From Hypomyces perniciosus (taxonomy: Eukaryota > Ascomycota > Sordariomycetes > Hypocreales > Hypocreaceae), in contig SPDT01000008.1 of the NCBI GenBank assembly GCA_008477525.1, forward strand, positions 930,001 to 994,000: a DNA stretch of 64,000 nt, given 5' to 3'. Position 1 is the stretch's first letter, and each line of letters begins with the position of its first letter. The notes beneath the pieces were generated by a model, which was not told where the DNA came from, made no database searches, and worked only from the letters and a program-made list of their open reading frames with translations. Positions 10,363 through 25,078 of the stretch are shown piece after piece. Position numbers and translations under genes: made by a program.

Positions 10363-13003
10363 GTTCTTCATTTATGCTAAATGACATCTTTTTTTACCAC
10401 TGTCCTCTAATTGAGATGCCGTCACTTTCATTTAGGTAGATGTCGTAAGCGGATGTTTGGTTGTGGACCAGTCCTTTCTTTGGTCTTACAAACCTGTGAT
10501 GCCTTCAAGCATGACAGAAGGCCACTTATCGATTTTGGCACATCGCTCCTCTTGTAATGCGTTTTTTGGTGCTTCAAGCTGTAGCTTCCCACATGAACAT
10601 CGGCAGTTGAAGAACTTTTGACTTGCTTATCAAGCATCGGGCAATGGCCTCTCACAAGTTTAACAGAGCCACTGTTGTGATATATCAAATCAGCGCCCCC
10701 AACTAGGGCGACACCGTCTGTGACTGAAAATGTTGGGGGCGTAATATTTCCCAAATCAGCCCATTCAACAAGCTGAGTGATTTTGGCAGTTTTCAACTTC
10801 ATTGCACATGATAATCTGATGCTGTACTTCGTACGTTACCGACGACGAAAGGAGAATTAGTACTAATAATGGAGGAGTCATGATTCTCCGGCTGGGGCGT
10901 TAGGAATAGAGACAAAGCGGCGCTTGCAGGCTTTGTTGTTTGTTGTCCCACAGGACGGGTGTACGTATCGGCACCTTATCATTCGTAATCGCCGTCAGCC
11001 TAGGAGGCGGTCGGTCGGGCGCCTGTGGCCTGTGGCCTGGGGTGTACATACTTTGTACATACTGTAGGCCGGCCCTTTATCGACGTCACAGAGTGTCTGC
11101 AGGCGCGGTTAATTATGGACGCCTCCCGTCGCATTAGACGGAGGAGTAGCAATATCAGTGAATTGAATTAGTACTCCTGTGTACGAAGTATACAACTGAC
11201 TGATTGTTTGCTCAACACCCGTACATTGGCAAATGAACAAATTCTTCCAAGAAAGCAAGCAACCAAGCAAGCAGGCGCTGGCTGGCTGCTGGCATGAAAC
11301 AGTCACGGCTGCTTCGTTGAGAGCGCCAGACCAAAATCCAAGAGGCCACTCACTGAGTCGGGCTGAACTGAGTCAGAACAACCTGGTAACTTGAGCGCCT
11401 GCACACGCGACCAACCGAACCCAATCCACCAGGAATTTGCCCCCCCCAACGCATCGTACATGGTGCATTAGGTACATGCTCGTGCATGGCCCTCGTATGC
11501 ACAAAAGTCACCTGGCAACTGGTGGTACTCCATAGTATTATCGAAAAGCACAGGAGAGGGCCTCTTGGCGCAAACGGCAAACGTGCCCATTGCTCGCCTG
11601 CACGATGGACGATGGCCAGTCAAATCCTCCATCCCCCCCATAATGGCGTGTATGTGACTGCGGGCGGTCGTTGATCCACCCGCCCACAGCTACGTGTTCG
11701 CGCGGCGTTTGAGCATCGGGATAGTAGGTATTTCCGTACATGCCTAAGGAGACACTACCAAGATAGTAGGTTGGTTGTTTACCTCTGAGATAAGAACGTA
11801 GTAGCAGTATGTACGTACGTATGTACGTATGTATGCATGTAGTATGTAGTACATAGAGTTGAGCATGGCGGCAGGACACCTGTTGATCACCAAGAACCCA
11901 AAATAGTGCCCAACAACAACAACGCATGCATCCCGTAACTTGCCCCGGCGCCATGGCGTGATGGCGCCGGATCCTTAAATCATGTATGTACGAAGTCCTG
12001 TATGGTTATGAGCCAAACACACACTTGCTCTGTACCCAAGGACGGGATTGTCGGTGTGAATGGTATAAGAAGGGGGCTTCATAGCCACCTGAATTTCTCC
12101 CGGATCGTCTTTTGTTGTTTACCACTAGCACTCGTCCTACCACCACTATTAGTACTCGTACTACTCGTACTGCTTCCGTTGTCTCTTATTTAGCCTTTCT
12201 TTTTTGTTTTCTCCGGCTCGCAGGAGAATCAGGCAAGACAGGTCCCATCAAAAAGAGAACACCGGAGCCCACGGCGTCAGATCCGCGGTCCCCTCGCCGT
12301 CTTTGCCGACACCGCTTTCGGAGCAGCCCATTGAGCCTTATTCGAAGCCGGCGGTCCCAACTCGTGCAATTCCTACCTAACCTACGGGGTACTGCTTGCT
12401 ACTCACTGCTAGTAGAGGTAGTAGTACTTCGTACTTCTTGGTATTCTCCGTACATTATACCTACCGACCAACCGGGCCGGTACTACGATACGATACGTGG
12501 CTCACCCGCCGCTGATTCCAGACGGTTCCGCCACATGCTACGAGCTTATAGGCAGCCAATTTCAGGTAGGTGTACTCTGTAAAACGCACCCCCAGGCCCC
12601 AGGCCCCAGACCCCAGACCCAGCAAGCCAGGCCAGGCCGAAGAGCGACCACGCACCCGGACATCCCCACCGGAGGGGGCGCCTGATTCATAGCCGCCCCC
12701 TTCCATGTCCCTTCTCAGCCTCTCCTCCCGGTGCTTTTCGCCTTGCTTGCATCTATAAAGCCTCACGCCATCCTGCTATTCCGTGATCCGCTGACGCAAG
12801 TTCGTTTTTGTCAGCTAGTCATTCACAGCGAGTCCCCCTTTAAAGCGAGATTGTCCCCCCATCTCAGCCGTCTGTCGTTGTCGACCTTGGATTCCCGCCA
12901 CACGACAAACAACACTCCGGAGATCGATACGTTCCGCCAGCGTCATCTCTCCCTTTTCTGTCACACCGTCTCCGACGTCTCGTCTTGTCCTCAACTCGCC
13001 ATC
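10363..13003. other. Long intergenic region upstream of the AN1 zinc-finger gene
   Basis: About 2.6 kb with no recognised gene. A 124-codon open frame on the minus strand (10428-10802) has no family resemblance and is left uncalled. Other content: (GTAC/GTAT)n near 11810-11850, CT- and CA-rich tracts, an imperfect GGCCCCA/GACCCCA tandem near 12590-12640 and TACTTCGTA-type motifs (near 10826 and 12425). The 3' part is pyrimidine-rich, as in many fungal promoters. Confidence 0.55.
12754..12760 (+). promoter_or_regulatory. TATA-like box (TATAAAG)
   Basis: TATAAAG lies 250 bases upstream of the AN1 gene start, followed by a long CT-rich stretch. Position and context fit a core promoter with a 5' leader of about 200 bases, but this is not proven. 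Confidence 0.35.
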
Positions 13004-13283
13004 ATGCCTTCCAAGAAGCTTCGTTGTACTGCCAAGGAGTGCCGGGAACCTGCTCAGCGCATCGTCGGCGACTGTTCGTTCTGCAATGGCCACTTCTGTG
13101 GCAAGCACCGTCTGTTAGAGGACCACAAGTGCAGCGGTCTGGAAGACGTATGTCATCGTCCCTCTCGAGTACCGTGTTGAATGCCTTTCTGACTGATGCC
13201 GAAAACAGTGCAAGAAGCAATCCCACGAGCGCAACGCTGCCCAGCTGGAAGCCGAGCGGACGCAAGTCATCCGCGGCGTTTAA
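13004..13283 (+). CDS. Short AN1-type zinc-finger protein
   Basis: Exons 13004-13147 and 13209-13283 encode 72 residues. The intron is 61 bases (GTATGT..ACAG). Nearly the whole protein is one AN1 finger: Cys-x4-Cys-x10-Cys-x2-Cys-x4-Cys-x2-His-x5-His-x-Cys, read in CTAKEC...GDCSFCNGHFCGKHR...DHKC. A basic and acidic helix-like tail follows (KKQSHERNAAQLEAE). AN1 fingers occur in proteasome- and stress-associated proteins such as ZFAND and yeast Cuz1/Tmc1, but this protein has no second domain. The long promoter and CT-rich leader suggest a well-expressed gene. Without the intron the frame would end soon after the finger. Confidence 0.88.
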
Positions 13284-14057
13284 TGACTCGAACAACAACG
13301 ACCCAACCACTAATACTACTACCACTCTCACCACTTACCACCACCATCAACCGTTCACTGCCCGCAGCGACATCCCTCACTGCTGGGTCTGCCTTACATT
13401 CTCATGACTTTGGGTTTCGGGCCCACGACAACTTCACGAACTATGATTACACGACCTTTTTGGGCGCAAGGACTAGGGAGAGGGTGCTCTACCACTACTA
13501 CAGAAGATGAAAGCGGCGTAGCTTAATTGACGCCCGTTGTATATGTCTACCAATCTTATCTATCACGTACCGACTATCAGGTCGGGGACGGCTGGTGTGT
13601 CGCACGGAGTACCGGGCATCCATTTGTTTGGCATCACCAGGTTTTTTTTATTTTTTTTTATTTTAGCTTATGCGTTTTGTTGCTGCGCTTTGCTTGCTTT
13701 GTTAAGTTCTTGAATATGAATATTTCTTTTCCCTCTTGCTCTCATCCAGGTGGCGTGATCGATGGGTGTGTTGTGTGCGGCTTGGCACTTCTGTGTTGAG
13801 ATTCGATTCGATATGCGTAGCCCCCTTCCTTTTTACCATTTAACCATGGAGACAGAATCATCCAATCGGATACTTATATATGCTAGTAGTTGATATGTAC
13901 GACCATGTGGTTTGCCTATGGCAGGGTATTAATGCATTATGTGCAGATGCGGTGAGCACCTCGCTGGTTTTGGTCCATATGGCATGGCTTGGCTGTCAAT
14001 CCCGTATGCCTACGTGGCCACCATGGCGCGATGTCTATGTACGTCTTCTATGTACGT
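13284..14057. other. Intergenic, convergent 3' ends
   Basis: The AN1 gene and NTG1 both end here. No gene is seen. T-rich runs near 13647-13666 are probable 3' end sequence of the AN1 transcript. Confidence 0.6.
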
Positions 14058-15404
14058 CTATCGGCGGCGCCGGGTTGGTTTCCTGATGGCCGAATTCGGG
14101 ACTGATAGATCCTTTGCGTCCGGTATGGCTGTTGTGTCCTCGTCCTCCTCCTTCTTGACCGTAGATTCCTCCTTGACGAGAGCCTCCTCCGTCTTGGTGA
14201 TTGTGTCATCATCTTCCATCTTCGTCTGCTCCTCCTTGATCCTCCTCCCCTCAGTGACCTTCTTCCTCTCTGCTGCCTTACATAGCCCATTCAAGCCAAG
14301 CTCACACTCGCCGCACCGCCGTCCGACGGGGAGACATACGCTCTGCCCGAGCCCCACAAGCAAGCCATTGATCTCACGCCACCGATCGTGGGGCAGCCAT
14401 GACTGCAGCGCCAGGCGCGTTTCCTCGGGGTTCTTGGTCGTGTTCCAGCCCCAGAGGTTGGTGATGCGGTGGACGTGTACGTCGACGCCGATGCCCTCGG
14501 TGCGGTTCCAGGCCACGGACATGCAGAGGTATGCCATTTTGGGGCCGACGCCGGGGAGGGAGGTGAGACCTTCGATTGTGTCGGGGATGTCGCCGTTCCA
14601 TTTGTCGCGGAGGATTTCCGCAGCTTGTTTGATGTACCTAGTCCAGAATAGTCAGCTTAATGATCCCAGCCAATTCCTTTGATGGCTGTAGTGGACGGAC
14701 TTGGTCTTGTTGTTATGGAATCCAACGGCCCAGATGAATTCATTCAACATCTTCGGATCCACTGCCAGGACATTGTCTAGATTCAAGCCCACCGGCGCTC
14801 CTGGCTTGTATGCCGGTAGTTCCGTCTGCAACGTCTTCATCACAACCGCATTAACCGTGTCCTTTGTCTGGCTCGATAGCATCAGTGATATCAGCGTGTG
14901 GAACCTCTGGTCCTTCGGCGATGCGTTTCTATCAGCCAGCCGCTCACAGCCCATCGTATCTACAGCTGCTCCGTACGCAGCACCACCAGGCGCACGCATC
15001 TTTCTCACAGCGTCGTACATCTCCTCCCAATCAGATGGAGGGGAAACCGTCTTCTCGCCGGTCTCCGGATCAGCGACTTTCCGCGCTGGCTTGCGAGCAC
15101 GTCGCGACGGTGCCTTCGGAGGAGGCGATGCTATGCCATTGAGGAGGACATCATCTTCCTCCTTTATTTCTAACTTGACAGTTTTCGTAAATGAGGCATC
15201 GGAGCCTTTCCTGCGTCGTTTGGCAGGCGGACTGATTATGGCATCTTCGATATCGGGGGTTTGCGAGCTCTTGTCTGTCGCGTTTGCGGATGTTGTGTAA
15301 GCGAATCGGGCGAGTGATCGCGTTGTGCGTCGCGGTGTCGACGTCGAACCCGCGGCGCGCTCGAAAAGCTTTGCTGTGTCTTTGGATACTCTTGATGTCC
15401 GCAT
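14058..15404 (-). CDS. NTG1: Endonuclease III homolog, bifunctional DNA N-glycosylase/AP lyase
   Basis: Exons are 15404-14701 and 14637-14058 on the minus strand, giving 427 residues. The join NKTK-YIKQAA restores the endonuclease III fold. The helix-hairpin-helix LPGVGPK carries the catalytic lysine (about residue 268) and [10 protein letters not shown] carries the catalytic aspartate (about 287). Four cysteines in [11 protein letters not shown]...C, spaced 6, 2 and 7, form the iron-sulfur cluster loop. The enzyme removes oxidised pyrimidines and nicks abasic sites in nuclear and mitochondrial DNA. The N-terminus ([14 protein letters not shown], Arg/Ser-rich) could serve mitochondrial import, and AKRRRK nearby fits a nuclear signal. 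The C-terminus is a long acidic-basic tail ending in RRRR. The 63-base intron has donor GTCCGT. The next gene upstream on the same strand begins beyond formaldehyde dehydrogenase's stop at 15846. Confidence 0.93.
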
Positions 15405-15845
15405 CTTGACTTAATCTCACTTGACTGCCATTTTGGGGGAGGTTCAAGTCGCAAGTTTGGAGACTTGGATAGAAAGGAGTGTGGAGCCGATAACGAAATG
15501 AGCTGAAGTTAGAATCGGGGGAAGTTGGAATTGTTTCCACATGTCCCTGTGGCTTTTTACGATCCAGGCCTAGCTTCTAATCATACCTCACGTATCAACC
15601 CACGATATTTACCCAAACGATTCCTCACCCCTAGTGACTTCGTAGATACGATAACATCACACAGTCTGCGCCCAATCAAAGTATCCGTGTATGAGGTGAC
15701 ATAGTGAGTTTATTTCTCATGCGATGTCCACCTTCTCATGGGGCCATCAAGGTTATATCGGCCCAACAAGGTCCTCACACTCCACTAGGCCGGTTACTTC
15801 TCCTACTACAATACACTGATTTCAGATTTCCCTTTTTTCTACCAA
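15405..15845. other. Intergenic, NTG1 promoter and formaldehyde dehydrogenase 3' end
   Basis: Both flanking genes run leftward, so these 441 bases hold the 3' end of one and the promoter of the next. No repeat or other gene is seen. Confidence 0.6.
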
Positions 15846-18269
<2,424 letters not shown>

Positions 18270-21200
18270 ATGGCGCAAAGATTCATCGTCCCTGATTCCA
18301 GTCCGGTTTCGAGCCCGGCTCCAGCGACACCAGATAGGAGGCGCCGTGTGTTCGGATTCTCACAACTTGATGACGGCCCTTCGACGACGCCTGCAGGGCC
18401 TCCCCCTTCCTCTGCGGCTTCCTTCACCCCAGCTGGAGCTCCCTCAGCTTCCTACATGGGCAGCTCTTTGCTTGGTGGGATGAGCAGCACAAAACCACTC
18501 AACTTCGGCATAAGTTCAAACTCGAACACAGGAAGGGGATTGTTCAACCAAACTCAAGCGTCAAATGCTCCTCTCGGTCGCTCCATAAGAGGGAGGGAGA
18601 GAGGAAGACAGCCTTCAGCACTGAGCAGGCAATTCAGTGTTGACGAGGAAGACGACGACGAAGACGCAGAAGGAGTGAACGAATTACCTCCGCTTAGAGG
18701 GAGCGTTTTCCGAACGAGACCTTCCACACTGAAACAACCCGCGGATGAAGACGAGGAGGATGCCACCTACGATGTTGAAGCCGAGATCGAACGATATATC
18801 GACCAAGAAATGGGAGAAGAAGGCGAGGAGGAGGAGGAGGAGGAGGAGGAGGATGTCTATGAAGATGAATTGAGCCAGGAAGAATCTGATATCGGCGACA
18901 TGTTCCTCAACATGCGACACGATGATCGTGCATATGGCCAGCCGGCTATTGGCAACGAAGACTTGATGATGCTCAACGCACCTGCAGCGACGGCCAGAGT
19001 TCAAAAGGAGGCGGAGAGTATCTTCAAGAGATCTACCCGTTTCGGTGCATCCATGAGAAATCACGATCTCCAGTTTGCCGCCATTGCCAAGGACATTTAT
19101 ACCCAGCAGGAACCTACCACGATCACCGAGTCCTCTGATTTGATTATCAAGACGGAGGAGTTGGTTTGTCGACTATATGATGAAGGCGTCGGTACCCAAG
19201 AAGACGCGGAAAAACTCGATAATTCTCTCGCCAATATCACCTACCGACTGGTGCGTTTGTGGACAGATTATGTGGAGGAGCTGCCGCCGCCAGAAGGGGA
19301 GGACTTGGCCACGATTGGTCCTGGAGACAACGCAGAACCATTCGAATTGGCTGCGTACGTTGCTCACTTGATACTACGCATGCACCACGCTCGCTTCGAG
19401 ACCCAGACAGATGAAGAAAAGACGCCACCATTGCCCGAGATCCTTTTCGACTGGATGCAATCCAGCCACAACATCTATCCTGATCAAGTTCGAGAGATTC
19501 TCCGGTACAAGCCAAGCCCTGCATGCCACAGCCTGTATTGGCAAACCCTCCGAAATACGCTGCTACGCGGCGACGTAAACGGAACAAAGCAGCTTCTGAA
19601 GAACGCTGGCTGGGAACACGTTCGCAGAGGACCTCGTGGAGATACGGCATACACGGGCATGGCTCTCGAGAACGTACGACGATTTGTGGACGCGACATGC
19701 GAAATGCTTGAGCAGTGCCCCGCCGCGAAATCTGACTGGGATATTCAGAACAGCAGCTGGACTCTATTTCGTGTTCAGGCGCGAGGGTCCTTGGATAGAC
19801 TTACCTTGTTCGCAGAGGGCAGGGATATGTCACTCCTCGACTCTATGAACGACCAGTCTCTGGCTATGTCAACAATGGCCAGGAAGGCATCGAGTCAAAT
19901 TCCCTGGGACATTTATGAGAACTTGCAGACAGTGTATGGAATCGTTCTCGGAAACGCGGAGGCCATCCTGGAAACCGCACAGGATTGGTGCGAGGCGACA
20001 GTTGGGATGTTGGGATGGTGGGATGAGGGAAATCAACGCCCCAAGAGCTTCGGATTCTCCCAGTTCGGAACGTCAACATGTACATCCGTGGATTCCGACA
20101 ACTACTTTGATCGTCTTGCCACCGTATTCCGCCTAGTCCTGCAGTCGGGCTTGAGCCCGAACGCAATGAATCCTGTTGAAGTCGCCATTGCCTCTGCGTT
20201 CGAGGGAAATGTCAACGCAGTCATAGGATGTCTGAGGATATGGTCTCTCCCAGTTGCTTGCTCGGTGGCCGAGATTGCCTCTCTGGGGAAGTGGCTTCCT
20301 CAAACAGAAACCGTGAAGCCTTTCCTGGCGGATAGCCTGGATATGGATGATCTGGCACTTCTGGGGGTGGCTCAGCCTACGGGCGACGAGGTGGAGGGTA
20401 TCAAAGATACCACCTTGGTGATATACGCTAGGGAGTTGGCTGGCATTGAGCATCTATCATCTCAGCGGGATGGATGGGAGATGGCAATTCAAGTCCTTGG
20501 ACGGATGGATGTACCGGAGAAATCAGAAGAAACCGTTGGCGAGTTGCTGCGGGATCTTCTGGCCACCTTGGACGAGAACTCGAGCACTACAGTGGATAAA
20601 ATGTGGAAGATTCTGAGTGATCTCGGCATGATGAACTATGCCGAAGAGACAGCAGAGGTTTGTAACATCCATTCCAGCATCTTGTATCTTAACTTTGGAG
20701 CTAACACGCGAAACAGACCTTTGCGGAGATTCTGTCGAAGGAGTCCCACCGATATGGTGAGGCTCTGTGGTATTTCGCGCTGTCACATCGAACGGACAGA
20801 GTTCGCGAGGTCCTTAACCTCCTCATTTCCTACTCTTTGGTTCAGTCAACCGTGTACCCAGCTGAAAAGGATCTTGATGAGGGCCTCAAGAACCTGCTCC
20901 GAAAGCGGACGGAGACGCTAGAAGAGCATGCAAAGCAGGACCTGGAAGCGGCTCAGCTGTTGGGTAGAATGCTCAGTGGTTATGCGACACTACGAAAATT
21001 CTATGAGATCCGGGATGAGTTGGTCAAACTCGAAGGAACATCACCGTCCAAGGCATTGGCCATGAAGAAGCAGGCCGCATTCGCATTGGTGGCTGTCATC
21101 TCTAGTGCCGACGACAATATCCGAGGCGGACTATATGATGAGGCTCGGGATGCTGTTGTAAGCGAAGACTTCCTCCTGGCCCTGCTCGGCGAGGCGACGG

Positions 21201-21613
21201 TCTTCCTCAACCAGTCACCTTCCATCATCTCCCTCGAGCAAATCGACATCATCCTGAAAGCCATCGAGGATATTCAGACAGTGGGCTCCCGCGTGTATAC
21301 TACGTGTGAAGAATTCTTCAACCTGGTGCTTGCGTCTGCCCAAGGTCTCAAGGGATCTACGCCCGCAGATCTGATGAAGTCGACAAATGCGCTGAGCGCG
21401 AGCACTTATATGATCAGTGGCAATTCAATCCTGGTGAGCCACATGCACAAGTCAGTGATGGCAGGCGGAAAAACGAATAGGGGATGGGACTGGAGGAAAG
21501 GCTGGCTGGCTAATACCAAGGGCGAGGCCGTGCTTCGAAAGCTGAGATTGGGCTTGGCCAAGGATTTGGCAGCGTTGTGGTTGGAAGACGCAGATGGGGT
21601 TGCCATGTACTAG
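18270..21613 (+). CDS. NUP85: Nucleoporin Nup85 (Y-complex subunit)
   Basis: Exons 18270-20657 and 20717-21613 encode 1094 residues; the 59-base intron keeps phase 0. The start CACCATGGC at 18270 was chosen because the peptide MAQRFIVPDSSPVSSPAPATP begins the conserved fungal N-terminus; the open frame upstream looks like leader sequence. The first 250 residues are disordered and include FG-containing segments, an Arg-rich patch and a nearly pure Glu run encoded by GAG repeats near 18826-18850. The rest is the alpha-helical solenoid of the Nup85/Nup75 family (for example FDWMQSSHNIYPDQVREIL, ESHRYGEALWYFALSH). In the nuclear envelope this subunit joins the Seh1-containing arm of the Y (Nup84/Nup107) scaffold complex. 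The identification rests on remembered family resemblance. Confidence 0.88.
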
Positions 21614-22002
21614 GGGACAGTGAGTGATCAAAAGAGGACACTGGCTTTGCGTGTTCGTATAATATAATGTGAATGGCGGCGGTGGCAGGGGCTTTTCTTT
21701 ACTGGAGAGTGTAGGATATATAGAGTCACGGATATCCATGGGCTGCCGTGCACTTGGATCAAACATCTTGAAGATTTGATAGGATCCGAATCCGGCAGTT
21801 TTTCGCCTCCCCAGAAGCCGAAATGCCACTGTAGCATTGCGCTGTGGAGAGGACCCACAGGGCCGCTGAAACCCTCCAGAGCCGGGCAATCGAGCCTAAC
21901 ATCGTCTTAAAGTCCAATCCGATACCGCGCATTTACAATCCCAAAATTTCCCCCACCGAAAAAGCCCTGTGATGAATCACGCGCGCCCGGGAGTTGCGCA
22001 AC
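21614..22002. other. Short intergenic region
   Basis: Holds the NUP85 3' end and the aconitase promoter. No repeat or extra gene is visible. Confidence 0.6.
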
Positions 22003-24499
22003 ATGGCACCAATTGAACTGGCAAGCCGCTCTGGAGGCGCCATGACGGTACGTCCAGGCCGTTCTATCACCTGGTGAAAGAGAGTCGATCAACTAATGCG
22101 TGCTGTAGAGCCTCCTGCGTCGCGCCGGCTCCGGCTCTGGCTCCGGCCCTCTGTGTCGAGCACTCTGCGCTTCCTCGGCCAGGAGATTTTCAACCGTCAA
22201 GTCGCTGCCGCCGACGTACGAACGGCTGTTCAACAAGTATACCGATGTGAGGCGGGTGCTGGGGAAGCAGAGATTGACGCTGGCGGAGAAGATTCTGTAC
22301 AGCCATCTGGACAATGTGGAGGAGTCGCTGCTGAGCAACACGGATAATGGACGCAGCATCCGGGGCAAGGCGAATCTGCGACTCAAGCCCGACAGAGTCA
22401 ACATGCAGGATGCGTCTGCTCAGATGGCGCTGTTGCAGTTCATGTCGTGCAACCTTGCGAAGCCAGCGATTCCGGCAAGTATCCACTGCGATCACTTGAT
22501 TGTGGGCTCGAAGGGTGCGGGAGACGATTTGACGGCTGGCATTCAGGCGAATAAGGAGGTTTTCGACTTCCTCGAGTCCGCGGCACGAAAGTATGGAATG
22601 GACTTTTGGCCGCCTGGCGCGGGCATCATCCACCAGACGGTGCTGGAGAACTATGCCTTGCCCGGACTGATGATGCTGGGCACAGACAGTCACAGCCCCA
22701 ATGCTGGTGGTCTCTGTACCGTGACTATTGGCGTTGGAGGTGCTGACGCTGTTGAGGCCCTTGTCGGCGCTCCGTGGGAGCTGAAAGCACCAAAGATTCT
22801 CGGTGTCCAGCTCACCGGCAAGTTGAACGACTGGGTCTCTCCCAAGGATGTCATCCTGAGGCTGGCAGGCGAGCTCACCGTCCGAGGCGGCACTGGCTCT
22901 ATCATTGAGTACTTCGGTCCTGGTGTGGACACCCTGAGCTGCACTGGTATGGCTACCATCTGCAACATGGGTGCTGAAGTCGGAGCAACGACCTCCATCT
23001 TCCCTTACACTGAGGCTTCTGCTCGATACCTGAAGGCTACTCGTAGAGGCCAGGCTGTTGAGAACATCGAGGCCCTTCAAAGCTTCCCTGGAAACAGCAC
23101 TTCAGGAGACGCCCACTTCCGGTTCCAGGCCGATGCTGGCGCTGAGTATGATCAGCTCATTACCATCAACCTCTCCGAACTCGAGCCACATATCAATGGT
23201 CCTTTCACCCCTGATCTGGCCACCCCTCTGTCCAAGTTCAAGGACGTCGTCAAGGACCAGAAGTGGCCCGAGAAGCTGTCCGCTGGACTCATCGGTAGCT
23301 GCACCAACAGCTCCTACGAGGACATGACTCGAGTCGAGAGCCTTCTGAAGGAAGCCGCTGGTGCTGGTCTGAAGCCAGCTGCCGACTTCTACATCACCCC
23401 TGGCAGTGAGCAAATCCGCGCCACCCTTGAGCGTGATGGTACTTTGGAGACTTTCGAAGCGGCTGGTGGTGTAGTGCTATCAAATGCTTGTGGCCCCTGC
23501 ATTGGCCAGTGGCAACGACAGGACGGCGTCACCAAGGGCACCTCAAACGCCATTCTCACTTCTTATAACCGCAACTTCCGTGGACGAAATGACGGCAATC
23601 CTGACACGATGAACTTCCTTGCCTCACCGGAGATTGTCACTGCTATGGCTTTTGCTGGTTCAACCACCTTCAACCCTATGACCGATACCCTAAAGACCCC
23701 AGACGGAAAGGATTTCAAGTTCTCACCACCCCATGGCCTTGAGGGACCGCAGACGCCTTTCGAGTCTGGCGTTGCATCCCTCGGCGTGCTCTCCCAGGAA
23801 CATGACCCCAACACCAAGGTCGCCATCTCACCAACCTCTGAGCGTCTCGCCTTCCTAGAGCCCTTTTCACCCTTCCCCGACTCCGACCTCAGTGGCCTTC
23901 GCGTCTTGGTCAAGGTCACGGGCAAATGCACCACCGACACCATCTCCGCCGCAGGCCCCTGGCTCAAATACAAAGGCCACCTCCCCAACATCAGCACCAA
24001 CACCCTCAACACAGCCATCAACGCCGAAACCGGTGAGGTCAATGTCGCCTATGACCTCGACGGCTCCAAGCACACCATCCCTCAGCTCGGCCAGCTCTGG
24101 AAAGACCGCGGCCAAGAATGGCTCGTCGTCGCAGAGCACAACTACGGCGAAGGCTCCGCACGAGAACACGCCGCCCTCCAGCCGCGGTACCTCGGCGCCC
24201 GCGTCGTGCTGACCAAGTCCTTTGCTCGCATCCATGAGACGAACTTGAAGAAGCAGGGCGTTGTGCCCCTGACCTTTGAGAACGAGGCTGATTATGACAA
24301 GATTTCCGCGGGCGATGAGGTCAGCACCGTTGGGCTCTACGAGATGCTGCAGAACGGTGGAAAGGGCGATGTGCAGCTGCGTGTGAAGAGGGCCAATGGC
24401 GAGGAGGTGTTGATCCCCACGAAGCATGTGGTTAGCAAGGACCAGGCCGGGTTTATTTTGGCGGGCAGTGCGTTGAACTTGCTCTCCAAGGGCATTTAA
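22003..24499 (+). CDS. Mitochondrial aconitase (aconitate hydratase), second-paralog type
   Basis: Exons 22003-22047 and 22109-24499 encode 811 residues. The 61-base intron has GTACGT and TGTAG ends. The catalytic 4Fe-4S cysteines are visible in LIGSCTNSSYEDM and SNACGPCIGQW. Other aconitase signatures are LGTDSHSPNAGGL, GTGSIIEYFGPGV, and EHNYGEGSAREHAALQPRYL in the swivel domain. The N-terminus after the intron (SLLRRAGSGSGSG..RALCASSARRFST) is Arg/Ser/Ala-rich and looks like a mitochondrial presequence. The enzyme isomerises citrate and isocitrate; a second fungal paralog (yeast Aco2) also takes part in homocitrate conversion for lysine synthesis. I think this is that second type, because the sequence differs from what I recall of the canonical Aco1, but a tree is needed. 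An alternative start is the ATG at 22042. Confidence 0.88.
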
Positions 24500-25078
24500 T
24501 GTAACTTGAAAATATATCCATGAGAAGTTGTTGAGAATAAGATAAGAGAGTGATTCGAGAGACTATCAGATAGAGATAGTATTGGGAGGCTTTTTTGGAG
24601 GTATGTGGGTTGGCGTCTGGTTCTGGAAAATTACGATAGAACTTGGACGTTAAGGACGCTCGTGGAGAAAGAAATGTGCATAAATTTTTGGAGGTACACC
24701 TTGAGCAGAAGTTCCTTTTGTGTTCCATTGCATGTCAATTATTGTTCTAACCCCCTCATCTAACTGAAGCCGCAACTGGCTTCATATACGTTGCTAAGTC
24801 CCGATCCAGCACCTGATAAACCCCAGCTCTGATGTCTACAAACATCGACTTGCCTGTCTGGATGATAGGACCCGGGTATCCCCTAGTGAAACGCCATGAG
24901 ATTGCAACAATTGTACCAACGCCCGTGATGAAATCATTATTCCTAGCCTCATGATTTCAGAAACCTCGTTGACCCCCAGTCGTATATGCAGTGTTACTCT
25001 AAAACCATTGTCCTCTTCGAAACAGTTGTAGTCGTTGGAAAACCCGCCTCCGAATCTCTCGGATAGTATATAACTAGG
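24500..25078. other. Intergenic, convergent 3' ends
   Basis: Between aconitase and the disordered unknown. Nothing recognisable beyond AT-rich 3' sequence. Confidence 0.6.

Noticed and set aside
13939..14682. 247-codon plus-strand frame
   Set aside because: Most of it is antisense to the NTG1 C-terminal exon, whose frame carries clear iron-sulfur and catalytic motifs.
22190..23080. 296-codon minus-strand frame
   Set aside because: Antisense to the aconitase coding region; GC-rich third positions keep it open.
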